Positions 24,046-31,346 of a stretch of 41,458 bases of DNA are shown here, one piece after another. Numbering within the stretch: position 1 is the stretch's first letter; every line of letters begins with the position of its first letter. A program made the position numbers and the translations under genes. The stretch lies in the NCBI GenBank assembly GCA_902826025.1, contig CADEDH010000022.1:43230-84687 (forward strand), written 5' to 3'. Under the pieces are notes generated by a model, which was not told the DNA's origin, made no database searches, and saw only the letters and a program-made list of their open reading frames with translations. Source of the stretch: an uncultured Actinomycetes bacterium. GTDB taxonomy: Bacteria; Actinomycetota; Acidimicrobiia; Acidimicrobiales; SZUA-35.

Positions 24046-25701
24046 ATGGAGGCAGGATGGGCCGGGACGGCAGCGGCGGGGCGACGTGTGCTGTCCACCG
24101 GGTTCGGCCTGTTCGCGGTGGTGTTGGTCGGCTACCTCGCCGGAAGCTGGATCGCCTTCTGGCTGGCCGACCAGACCGGCCTGTCGGCCGTGTTCTTCCC
24201 CCCGGCCGGCATCACGGTGGGGGCGCTGCTGACCACCCGCCGCCGACGCTGGCCGCTCGTCCTGGCGGCGGTGGTGAGCGGCGAGCTGACCATGGATCTG
24301 CGCAACGGGCTGGGGCTGGCCGAGTCGATCGGATTCGTGGCCGCCAACGGATTGGAACCGCTGGTGGGGGCGGCGCTGGTGCGGTGGGCGGTGGCGGAGC
24401 GCCTCGACCTGTCGCGGGTCCGTCATCTGGTGTGTTACGTGGGAGGCGCGGCGGTGGGCGGGCCGGCGTTGGGGGCGGTGCTGGGCTCGGCCGCCGCCGT
24501 CGGGTTCGGGGACAACAGCTACCTCAGCACGGTCTGGCAATGGTGGCTGGGTGATGCCCTCGGGGTGCTTCTGGTGGCCACCGTCGTCGTCGCCTGGCGG
24601 ACCCCGGCTCACCGGCGGCGACACGACGGCCGATGGGCCTGGCCGGTGCTGCTGGCAGCCGGCACCGCAGGGGCCACGGTATGGGTCTTGTCGGGGACCG
24701 ACATGCCCCTACTGTTCCTCGCCCTGACCGGGATCGTGGTGAGCGGGGCACTGTTCGGGGTGAGGGCAGCGGCGGCTACGGCCCTGGCGGCGGCGCTGGG
24801 GGCCGGTGTGTGGCTCCCGTTCGAGGAGGGCGCCCTGTTCGGCGGTCTCGATCCCGGCACGGCGCTCGTGATCGTGAAGCTCAAGTTCTTCGTGTTCGAG
24901 TCGTCCGGGCTGCTGGTGGGGGCGGAGTTGGCCGAACGGGAGCGGCTGACGGCGGTCGCCGGCGAGATGGAGCAGGAGGCCGTGGTCCAACAGGCCACCG
25001 TGGAGCGGCTCCAGAGGCTGCTGCTGCCGCCGGAGCACCAGACGGGGAAGGCCTTCGAGGCCACCGGGCTCTACATCGCCGCCACCACCGAGCTGGGAGT
25101 CGGAGGCGACTGGTACGAGTCGACGGACCTGCCCGACGGCCGGGTGTTCGTGGCCGTGGGTGACATCGTGGGCCACGGTGCCGTGGCGGCGGCCTCCATG
25201 GGGCGCCTGCGGATGCTGGCCAGCATGTGCGCAGTGGAGGCCCGGGACGCCGGTGAGCTGCTGCGTCATGTCGAGGAGCGTGCGGTTTGGATGGTGGATG
25301 CGTTCGCCTCCACCGCCTGGTTCGGGCTGTTCGACCCGGTCACCCGCCTGCTGTCGTTCGCCTCGGCCGGGCATCCGCCGGCCTACCTGGTAGAGGGCGG
25401 GTGGGAGGGGGTGCACCGGCTCGTGTGCTCCCCCAACGTGCCCCTGCTGGTGCGGCCCGACGGCCCCAAGCTGGCGTCCGAGGTGCTGGTCCCGGAGGGG
25501 GCGACGCTGGTCATGTACACCGATGGGCTGATCGAGCGTCGGGGCGAGACCCTGGACGACGGGATAGCTCGCCTGGAAGCTGCCCTGTCGGGCCTGGGCG
25601 ATGGGCCGGTGCGACCCGAGGGGGTGTGGGCGGCGGTGCGGGACCGGGTGGCCAGTCCGTCCGACGACGACACGATCGTCCTCACCGTCACCTTTTTGTG
25701 A
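24046..25701 (+). CDS. MASE1-like membrane sensor fused to SpoIIE/PP2C-type phosphatase
   Basis: A 551-residue protein from the ATG at 24046. Residues about 10-285 hold some eight hydrophobic helices with the MASE1-like opening (ADQTGLSAVFFPPAGITVGALL) and GDALGVLLVATV. A linker helix (AELAERERLTAVAGEMEQEA) leads to a PP2C-like phosphatase (about 320-551) with the metal-binding motifs GGDWYE, VGDIVGHG, MYTDGLIE and SDDDTIVLTV. SpoIIE/RsbU-type enzymes dephosphorylate STAS-domain anti-anti-sigma factors, so it probably ties an envelope or ligand signal to sigma-factor release. No anti-sigma or STAS gene is adjacent. The stop codon lies within a dispersed hairpin repeat. Confidence 0.88.
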   Translation: MEAGWAGTAAAGRRVLSTGFGLFAVVLVGYLAGSWIAFWLADQTGLSAVFFPPAGITVGALLTTRRRRWPLVLAAVVSGELTMDLRNGLGLAESIGFVAANGLEPLVGAALVRWAVAERLDLSRVRHLVCYVGGAAVGGPALGAVLGSAAAVGFGDNSYLSTVWQWWLGDALGVLLVATVVVAWRTPAHRRRHDGRWAWPVLLAAGTAGATVWVLSGTDMPLLFLALTGIVVSGALFGVRAAAATALAAALGAGVWLPFEEGALFGGLDPGTALVIVKLKFFVFESSGLLVGAELAERERLTAVAGEMEQEAVVQQATVERLQRLLLPPEHQTGKAFEATGLYIAATTELGVGGDWYESTDLPDGRVFVAVGDIVGHGAVAAASMGRLRMLASMCAVEARDAGELLRHVEERAVWMVDAFASTAWFGLFDPVTRLLSFASAGHPPAYLVEGGWEGVHRLVCSPNVPLLVRPDGPKLASEVLVPEGATLVMYTDGLIERRGETLDDGIARLEAALSGLGDGPVRPEGVWAAVRDRVASPSDDDTIVLTVTFL

Positions 25702-25775
25702 TTTGCGGGGGCTGGCGCCCCCGTCGCCTTCGGCTCCCCCATCTGCGTTGGGGCTGGCGCCCCGTGTGGGGGAGA
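25699..25775. repeat. Dispersed multi-hairpin element, copy 3 (shortened)
   Basis: From the phosphatase stop codon it shares TGATTTGCGGGGGCTGGCGC and a few further bases with copy 2. Then come a variable small hairpin (TCGCCTTCGGCTC), the linker CCCCCATCTGCG and a closing GGGGCTGGCGCCCC hairpin in place of the usual CGGGG/CCCCG stem. It has no tandem expansion. It probably acts as a terminator. Confidence 0.75.
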
Positions 25776-25846
25776 TTGTCGGCGGGGGCGGTGGGTAGGC
25801 TGCCGGCTGGATGGCGCAGGGGCCGCCGGCGACGGGCGGTCGAGTG

Positions 25847-26326
25847 ATGGGTGGTGTTCGGGTGACGACGAGCCAGTTCGATTTCAGCAATGATCAGTGG
25901 GAGCTGGTGGCGGCGGCCCCGGTGCTGGTGGGGATGGCCGTGGCCCGGGCCGAGGACAGCGGCTTTCTGGGCAGCCTCAAAGAGACGCGCACCCTGATGG
26001 GCACGATCGCGTCCCAGGCCGAGCAGAGCCCGGCCGGCAGCCTGATCGCCCAGGCCGCCACCACCGACACCGGCGAGCAGTACGAGCACTACCGGGAGTC
26101 CGATCCGGCGGTGCTGGCCGCCGACGCCGTGGCCGTGTGTCAGCAGGTGGCCGACGTCCTGGCGGCGGTAGCCCAGCCCGACGAGGCCGACGGCTTCAAG
26201 CGGTGGGTCCTCGACGTGGCCCGGGCCGTGGCCGGAGCGGCGAAGGAGCACGGGGTACGGGTCAGCGCCGGGGAGGAAGCGGTGATCACCCAGGTCGAGA
26301 CGGCTCTGGGGCTTCAATCGACTTGA
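25847..26326 (+). CDS. Hypothetical helical protein
   Basis: About 159 residues from the ATG at 25847. A GTG at 25862 (VTTSQFDFSN) is an equally good start, and an ATG at 25811 seems too far upstream. All-helical, soluble and rich in Ala and Glu: WELVAAAPVLVGMAVARAED, then LGSLKETRTLMGTIASQAEQ, and a C-terminal DVARAVAGAAKEHGVRVS helix that reads like a bacterial oligomerisation or carrier helix. No family was recognised. It ends 31 bp before the MarR-GNAT start and may share a terminator or promoter context with it. Confidence 0.6.
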   Translation: MGGVRVTTSQFDFSNDQWELVAAAPVLVGMAVARAEDSGFLGSLKETRTLMGTIASQAEQSPAGSLIAQAATTDTGEQYEHYRESDPAVLAADAVAVCQQVADVLAAVAQPDEADGFKRWVLDVARAVAGAAKEHGVRVSAGEEAVITQVETALGLQST

Positions 26327-26359
26327 CCCCGGTATATCTCTGACTAAGGTCAGCGATAT
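26323..26359 (+). promoter_or_regulatory. Probable leaderless promoter covered by a palindromic operator
   Basis: TTGACC (26323-26328) and TAAGGT (26345-26350), 16 bp apart, fit an actinobacterial -35/-10 pair and put the start of transcription at or next to the ATG at 26358. Exactly over the -10 lies a palindrome, ATATCTCTGAC (26334-26344), TAAG, GTCAGCGATAT (26349-26359), with 10 of 11 arm positions matching. This is the form expected of a MarR-family operator and the downstream protein begins with a MarR domain, so autorepression is inferred. Confidence 0.7.
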
Positions 26360-27773
26360 GAGGGAAGCATCGGTGCTGCGGCGGTTCAACCGGGCCTACA
26401 CGCAACGGGTCGGGGTGTTGGAGTCGTCGTTCCTGGAGTCGGGGCGGCCGCTGGGCGAGGCCCGGCTGCTGTACGAAATCGGGTCGGGCTCGCCCCACGG
26501 TGTCGACGGGGCCGCCGGTGGTGTCGACTGTGGCGCCGATGGTGCAGGGGAGGTCGTGGTCGATCTGCGGCGACGGCTCGGGCTCGACTCGGGCTATCTC
26601 AGCCGCTTGTTGCGGGCGCTGGAGGGCGACGGGCTGGTGGTGGTCGGGGCCGATGTGGCCGACGGACGCCGGCGCCGGGTGGCGCTGACCGCCGACGGGT
26701 GGTCGGCGTGGCAGGACCTGGAGCGGCGGTCCGAGGCGCTGGCCCGGCGGCTGGTGGGAGCGCTCGACCCTGGGCGGCGGGAGGCGCTGGCCGAGGCGCT
26801 GGCCACGGCCGAGTGGCTGGTGCGGGTGGCGACGGTGACGGTGGAGCACCTGGAGCCGGCCGAGCCGGAGGCGGTGGCCGCCCTGTCGGCCTACTTCGCC
26901 GAACTCGACCGGCGCTTCGAGGGCGGTTTCGATCCCGGCGGGGCGCTCACGGCCGACGCCCCGGCCTTCCGTCCGCCGGGAGGCCGCTTCCTGGTGGCTC
27001 GGAACGACGACGAGGTCGTGGGGTGCGGGGCCCTGCAACGGGTCGACGAACGGACGGCGGAGATCAAGCGGATGTGGGTGGCGCCGGGGTGGCGGGGGGC
27101 GGGCCTCGGGCGCCGGTTGCTGTCGGCCCTGGAGCACGAGGCGGCCGATGCCGGCTACGTCCGGGTGATGCTCGACACCAATGCCGTGCTGTCCGAGGCG
27201 ATCGCCCTCTACGAGCGGTCGGGGTACCAGGCGGCCGAACGCTACAACGACAACCCCTACGCCCAACGCTGGTTCACCAAGGCGCTGGCCCCCGCCGTCC
27301 GGCCCTTCGCCCAGGGGGACGGCCACGGTTTGGTGGACCTGGTGCTGCCGATCCAGCAGGATGAGTTCGGGTTGGCGGTGACGGTGGCCGACCAGTCCGA
27401 CCTGGCTGATCCGGCGGCGGCGTTCCGGGCCGGCGGTGGTGAGGTGTGGGTGGCGGTCCACGGGGGCGCCGTGGTGGGGTCGGTGGGCGTGCTGCACGCC
27501 AGCTCCAGCGACGTGGTGCTGCGCAAGATGTTCGTGCGGGCCGACCAGCGGGGGAGCGGGCTGGCGGCGGCCCTGCTCGACACGGCCGTACGGTGGGCGG
27601 GGGAGCGGGGCTATCGGCGGATCCTGCTCGGGACGACGGCCGTCATGGTGGCCGCCCAGCGCTTCTACGCCGCTCACGGGTTCGAGCCGATCGAGGAAGC
27701 CGATCTGCCGGCCCACTTCCCCCGGATGGCGGTCGACTCCGTGTTTCTCGTGCGGGATCTGACCGCTACGTGA
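26358..27773 (+). CDS. MarR-type regulator fused to two GNAT acetyltransferase domains
   Basis: A 471-residue three-domain protein. Residues 1-150 are a MarR winged helix (VVVDLRRRLGLDSGYLSRLL, wing DGRRRRVALTADG) with a Gly/Asp-rich insert near residues 47-64. The first GNAT domain (about 160-315) has the acetyl-CoA loop RGAGLGRRLL. The second (about 318-470) has RGSGLAAALL near residues 398-407 and a FYAAHGFEP end. MarR-GNAT proteins are known, but a second acetyltransferase domain is less usual. It probably acetylates a small amine or a protein and represses its own promoter, with the ligand or substrate perhaps sensed by the MarR part. The substrate is unknown. Confidence 0.85.
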   Translation: MREASVLRRFNRAYTQRVGVLESSFLESGRPLGEARLLYEIGSGSPHGVDGAAGGVDCGADGAGEVVVDLRRRLGLDSGYLSRLLRALEGDGLVVVGADVADGRRRRVALTADGWSAWQDLERRSEALARRLVGALDPGRREALAEALATAEWLVRVATVTVEHLEPAEPEAVAALSAYFAELDRRFEGGFDPGGALTADAPAFRPPGGRFLVARNDDEVVGCGALQRVDERTAEIKRMWVAPGWRGAGLGRRLLSALEHEAADAGYVRVMLDTNAVLSEAIALYERSGYQAAERYNDNPYAQRWFTKALAPAVRPFAQGDGHGLVDLVLPIQQDEFGLAVTVADQSDLADPAAAFRAGGGEVWVAVHGGAVVGSVGVLHASSSDVVLRKMFVRADQRGSGLAAALLDTAVRWAGERGYRRILLGTTAVMVAAQRFYAAHGFEPIEEADLPAHFPRMAVDSVFLVRDLTAT

Positions 27774-27951
27774 GCTACGGAAGCGCTCCGGGCCACGCCC
27801 CAGAGTGGGTTCGGCCCGGCTCACCCCGCCGACCTGGGGTGATAGCCACCACCTGCGGCCCGCCGACCTCTATCGTCTTGGAGCCGACCGAACCTTCGGG
27901 CCCCACCCGAACGCCGGTCGTCCTTCACCCGCCGCGAGGAAAGATCACCCC

Positions 27952-28800
27952 ATGCGCGTCCGCCGCCGCCCCAGGATCGTGTTCTGTACCGCTGCCGCCC
28001 TTGTAGCGGTGTCCGGTCTCGTTCTTGTCGACGCCGCCGGTGCCGCTCCGGGTGTACCAGCGGCCCCGGGGCAGAGCGGGGCGCCCCGGGTCTGTATCGA
28101 GCCGACCATCCGGTTCGGTGAGTCATCCGATGCGCCATCGGTGGTGACCCGTGCGATCCCGGGAGGCATGCCCGCCGGCCGGTACCAGGTGTCGGTGACC
28201 ACCAGCGACGGGTATCCGGGGCGGACCGAGACACCGTTCGACATCGAGACCTCGGAACGGGTGACCGTCTACGGTCAGGTGACCGAAGACCTGGCCGACG
28301 GGGTGGAGAGCGACACCAACTCCCTCACGTTCGAGGTGTCGTTCGCCGAGCCGCAGAGCACGGTGGTGGTGTCGCACACCCCGGCCAACGGACCCGACTC
28401 GGTGCGGGTGGACCAGCTGTGCTGGGAGCGGCTGGGCGACCTGGAGGTCTCGACCACCACGACTGCCGCAACCTCGACAACCGCCACCTCGACAACCGCC
28501 ACCTCGACAACCGCCACCACGGCACCGGCGGCCGGCGGTGGCACGACCACGGTTCCCGGCTTGGTGCTGCAGACGGTGCCCGGTCTCGTCTTCCTCGACG
28601 GGGGCACGACCACGACCACGACTGCCGCTGGCGCCTGCACGGCCTCGGGTGGCACCAGCGGAGGCGCCGGCGCCGGGGGTTCGACGGGTGGGTCGACCGC
28701 GGCCACGGTCTGTCCGGGCTCCAGCACGGTCCTGGCCAACCAGTTGCCGCTGGCGCCAACGGCCAACGCAGTCACGGGCTCGCCCGCCTTCACCGGCTGA
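27952..28800 (+). CDS. Secreted Thr-rich protein with truncated cell-wall-anchor-like end
   Basis: A 282-residue exported protein. GAGGAAAG precedes the ATG by about 8 bases. The signal peptide spans residues 1-32 (FCTAAALVAVSGLVLVDAAGA). Residues 45-165 look like a beta-sandwich domain (CIEPTIRFGE, TPFDIETSERVTVYG, LTFEVSFAEPQSTVVVSH). A Thr/Ala linker encoded by 15-bp repeats (ACCTCGACAACCGCC, 3 copies near 28473-28517) follows, then a second Gly/Ser linker. The protein stops at SPAFTG, where many actinobacterial wall proteins continue with a hydrophobic helix and Arg tail after a similar AFTG motif. A missing anchor through an early stop is possible. The function is unknown, perhaps an adhesin or wall component. 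Confidence 0.7.
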   Translation: MRVRRRPRIVFCTAAALVAVSGLVLVDAAGAAPGVPAAPGQSGAPRVCIEPTIRFGESSDAPSVVTRAIPGGMPAGRYQVSVTTSDGYPGRTETPFDIETSERVTVYGQVTEDLADGVESDTNSLTFEVSFAEPQSTVVVSHTPANGPDSVRVDQLCWERLGDLEVSTTTTAATSTTATSTTATSTTATTAPAAGGGTTTVPGLVLQTVPGLVFLDGGTTTTTTAAGACTASGGTSGGAGAGGSTGGSTAATVCPGSSTVLANQLPLAPTANAVTGSPAFTG

Positions 28801-28895
28801 TCAGGCGGGATCAGGAGCTGGTGGTCGGCGGCGCCGAGGCGGGCCGGCGGCTTGATCCGGCGGGCAGCCGGGACCAGCCCGTGTAGCGTCATGCG

Positions 28896-29194
28896 ATGGA
28901 TCCTGAGGAGTATCTGAAGGGGATCGACCGTCTGGTCCGTCAGCACGGTGTGGCAATCCAGTTCGTCGGTGCGGGTGATGCGAAGCCGTCGTTTGGCTAC
29001 ACGGTGGGGCTCTTCCTCGTGTCTCCCGCCGGACTCGACCAAGCGGCGTCTGAACGACCTGGCCACCGCCCACCTCAGGGGCCTCCCGGCCAGCGACGTG
29101 CGGGCGCTCCAGGTTCACCTGCCTGACCCGTCCGGGCTGTTCATGGGGGACGAGGGTCGGTTGGCCCCTCAGGAGGGGTATCGTTTACGATACA
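28896..29194 (+). pseudogene. DUF4262-like gene, frameshifted remnant
   Basis: The frame opening at 28896 reads DPEEYLKGIDRLVRQHGVAI and then FGYTVGLF, which resembles the DUF4262 pattern of an N-terminal helix followed by '(F/Y)AYTVGL'. The family then continues with a 'GHPEL...LND(L)' segment. Here, after GLD, a +1 frame carries TKRRLNDLATAHLRGLPA instead. The expected GHPE part is missing, so a small deletion plus a frameshift near 29035-29040 is inferred. It is not translatable as one protein. A sequencing error could mimic the shift but would not restore the missing residues. Confidence 0.55.
29178..29193 (+). promoter_or_regulatory. Palindromic operator-like site in front of the XRE antitoxin gene
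   Basis: GTATCGTTTACGATAC is a perfect inverted repeat (7-bp arms, TT centre). It ends 1 base before the antitoxin ATG and overlaps a possible -10 (TACGAT or TACAAT). Antitoxins of type II and IV modules commonly bind such sites to repress their own operon. AGGAGG at 29171-29176 is too far (18 bases) to be a normal ribosome binding site for that ATG. Confidence 0.6.
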
Positions 29195-29719
29195 ATGGTG
29201 AGGTTCGCCCCAGCGCTTCTGGCAATGAGAACGGCTGCGGGATTGACGCAGGCCGACCTGGCGGTGCGCAGCGGCATCGCCCGACCGAACATCGCCGCTT
29301 TTGAAGCGGGACGACGCGAACCACGGTGGGAGACCGCTACCCGCGCCCTAGAAGCGACTGGAGCGATGATCGACATCGTCGAGCCGGTCGTGTGGACATG
29401 GACGACCGGGCGACGGCCGTACGCCGTGGCGTCGCATCTGTGGCGGCTGCCGCTGCGGGAGGCCTTTCGGAGCTTCGTCCCTGGACGCGGGTTGTGGTGG
29501 AGCGGGTCGCCCCCGCGATTCGACCTGGCAGATCGCCGGGATCGCACCCGTGCCTATGAGCTTGTGTTGCGGGAGGGTGGGCCGGGCGACATTCGATCGA
29601 TCATCGACGGTGCGCTGCTCATCGACGCTTGGCCGGAGCTGGTCGTGCCGGCCGATCTGCGCCGAGCGTGGCAGCCGATAATCGATGGACACCGAAGCGA
29701 CGTAGCCGAGGCGTCGTGA
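29195..29719 (+). CDS. XRE-family antitoxin-like DNA-binding protein (AbiEi-type partner)
   Basis: A 174-residue protein. Residues 8-45 are a classic XRE helix-turn-helix (LRTAAG-like start, AGLTQADLAVRSGIARPNIA, FEAGRREPRW). After about residue 75 comes an unassigned C-terminal domain (RRPYAVASHLWRLPLREAF, LVLREGGPGDIRSIIDG). The stop codon TGA overlaps the GTG of the next gene by 4 bp (GTGA), the usual coupling in toxin-antitoxin pairs. It appears intact while its partner is broken, so it may persist as a solo repressor. An alternative start is the ATG at 29225, which would cut into the helix-turn-helix and is less likely. Confidence 0.75.
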   Translation: MVRFAPALLAMRTAAGLTQADLAVRSGIARPNIAAFEAGRREPRWETATRALEATGAMIDIVEPVVWTWTTGRRPYAVASHLWRLPLREAFRSFVPGRGLWWSGSPPRFDLADRRDRTRAYELVLREGGPGDIRSIIDGALLIDAWPELVVPADLRRAWQPIIDGHRSDVAEAS

Positions 29720-30206
29720 GCGAACTGAGGCCATTCCAACGACAAGTGGCTGGCGTCCTGTTTGGTCTGCCTGAGGCCGTCGGGTACGCGCTCGCCCGGG
29801 GGGCGCTGCGCTTCTCCTTCGTCGAGTGATCACCCGTGAGACAGCTGATCTCGACGCGTTCGTGGCGGCCCGGCCCGGATCCAACCCGGGACGGTGGGTG
29901 CACTTGCCGACGCCTTCGCCGCCGCCGCCCGAGGTCATGGCTGGGGAGTCGAGTGCACTCACGATCGTCGACCGGCTCGAAGCGCGCGACTACACAGACC
30001 TCCATGCCCTGGCCGGCATCCTTGGCCGACGGACCTGCATCGAGGCGGCCTTCTCCATGGACCCAGGTGTTCGGGCGAACGACATCGCGGACGCCTTCAC
30101 ACGGGTCACCTCGATCCTCGACGAGCGCTTCCCAGCGGGCTTCGAGGAGGCGGCAGCGATCAAGCGCTACTTCACCGACTGGGCTGACGAGTTGGGCGCG
30201 ACCTGA
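29716..30206 (+). pseudogene. AbiEii-family nucleotidyltransferase toxin, broken
   Basis: The GTG at 29716 opens a frame (VSELRPFQRQVAGVLFGLPE...GYALARG) matching the family's N-terminus, but it stops at 29829. The next frame picks up ITRETADLDAF, where AbiEii-type toxins have their metal-binding 'R.T.DLD' motif, and runs on to LEARDYTDLHALAGILGR and a C-terminal FTDWADEL helix. Between the two a -1 (or +2) shift is needed, and the region after LDAFV is about 100 residues shorter than usual. Hence a frameshifted and deleted toxin. It would be inactive as a nucleotidyltransferase. Confidence 0.72.
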
Positions 30207-30569
30207 TCAAGGCCGGTAACCCATTTCAACCACGCTTGGCCACGCCATCCCTCGTGAGAGCTACGGGCTTGACGAGCGTTTGGTTCGGATCGCAATCGTC
30301 AGGACAGTGGAAGGCCAACATCCCAGGTCAGCGCCCTATGGGAAGGTCACCGCCGAGCCCAACTGGCTGGCCACATCGAACCCTCGTCTGATGATTGCGC
30401 ATGCGACGGGTTCGATTTGAACGGAGGTGGACGGGAATCCGCCAACGCCAGCATCTGACCAGGTCAAGGCGGTATTGCGGTCAGCGGCTTTCAGATAGAG
30501 AGCTATCGTGAGAGCCACCTCGCGATCCGGGTACATCGGGGTAGCGCTCTGACGGTTGACCGAGGCGTT

Positions 30570-30820
30570 GGTGTGCGGGTGCAGGCAGGGCAGCAGTGGG
30601 GCGAGCATGGGAAGCCACTCGTACTCCTTGAGAAGCAGCGCATCCGCGGTGTCTGCCAGGAAGTGGCACGGCGAGGTCTGCACCGACGCGCCACATGATG
30701 TTGTTTCACCCGAACGCTGTGAGCTCGAGAGGAATGGTGAGCGAGGTCTGGGTGCTGATCGAGAACGAGGTCGCGCACCACTTCGGCGGTCGGATCGATG
30801 CCACCGTCGGCGTGCCGCAA
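30570..30820 (-). pseudogene. Aminoglycoside-phosphotransferase-like (APH family) N-terminal remnant
   Basis: Read on the minus strand from a TTG at 30820, three frames in succession give an APH-type N-lobe: RHADGGIDPTAEVVRDLVLD (frame a), then IMWRVGADLAVPLPG (frame b), then ADALLLKEYEWLPMLAPLLP (frame c). The family order is 'vd..lV..L...q.p.l', 'N...rlg.dlvvRlPr', 'eaewLp.LaP.lP'. Two frameshifts and loss of the whole catalytic C-lobe make it dead. The cargo may once have given antibiotic or metabolite phosphorylation. It is a relic rather than a resistance gene. Confidence 0.6.
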
Positions 30821-30990
30821 TCCGCGGTCAGCAGTCAGCGGGGACCCTGCCCTAGCATGCAGGCTCAACTCTGGCCTGGGTTCCCCAGCAAGTGGGGCAA
30901 CATCGTCTCGTGCGCGAGATCGAGATGGCCCAAACCGTGACTGGGGGCAGGTCGCAGCCGGCAGCACTGCAAGCCCTACGACTTGCAACT

Positions 30991-31004
30991 CGAACGTACG
31001 TTCA
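30991..31004. promoter_or_regulatory. LexA (SOS) box-like palindrome
   Basis: CGAACGTACGTTCA is centred on the perfect 12-bp palindrome GAACGTACGTTC. The actinobacterial/Bacillus SOS consensus is CGAAC-N4-GTTCG/GTTYG. This site differs in the last base only. It lies in a spacer with no intact gene directly behind it, so either it is a relic of a damage-controlled gene or it is a chance match. Confidence 0.4.
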
Positions 31005-31171
31005 CCATACTGTCGATCGTGCGACGATCTGTTCCCCCATCACCTGCCTGCCGGCTGCTGGCTTCCGGTGGAGGGACATGCGCAGTTCTGTCCTGTCCCC
31101 ACCCCTGCTCAATCGGACAGACGGTGCGGTGCTCGACCGACGAAACGTACCCATCAGGACTTGACAGCCGT

Positions 31172-31232
31172 GGTATCCTTCGCGACGGAGTCTCCGACTT
31201 CGCCCTACGGGCCGAGGGTCGCGAAGGATACC
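31172..31232. repeat. 15-bp perfect inverted repeat (61 nt) of unknown role
   Basis: GGTATCCTTCGCGAC (31172-31186) and GTCGCGAAGGATACC (31218-31232) are perfect complements around 31 bases that contain a smaller pairing (GCCCTACGGGC). A TTGACA lies 5 bases upstream of the left arm. It could be a transcript hairpin, an operator for a dimeric repressor, or the ends of a decayed insertion. Confidence 0.65.
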
Positions 31233-31346
31233 TTGGCGTGGTTCAGTCATGGTGCTACCGCACCTGCCGATGCTGCCACTGTCACAGCGTCAGAGTAGGA
31301 TCGTTATCGAGATCCGAATTGAGGATCCTCACATCGGAGGCTAGTC

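Larger units (their letters stand above)
30207..31346. other. Decayed spacer of about 1.1 kb with remnants and regulatory-looking palindromes
   Basis: No intact gene is supported here. It contains a minus-strand phosphotransferase remnant (30570-30820) whose frame runs on into an unassigned 75-codon stretch down to 30336. A LexA-box-like palindrome sits at 30991-31004 and a 15-bp inverted repeat at 31172-31232. The remaining ORFs overlap one another and have no domain sense. The region looks like an accumulation site for incoming DNA that has been inactivated. Confidence 0.6.

Noticed and set aside
28473-28517. 15-bp tandem repeats
   Set aside because: In-frame Thr/Ala linker coding repeats of the secreted protein.
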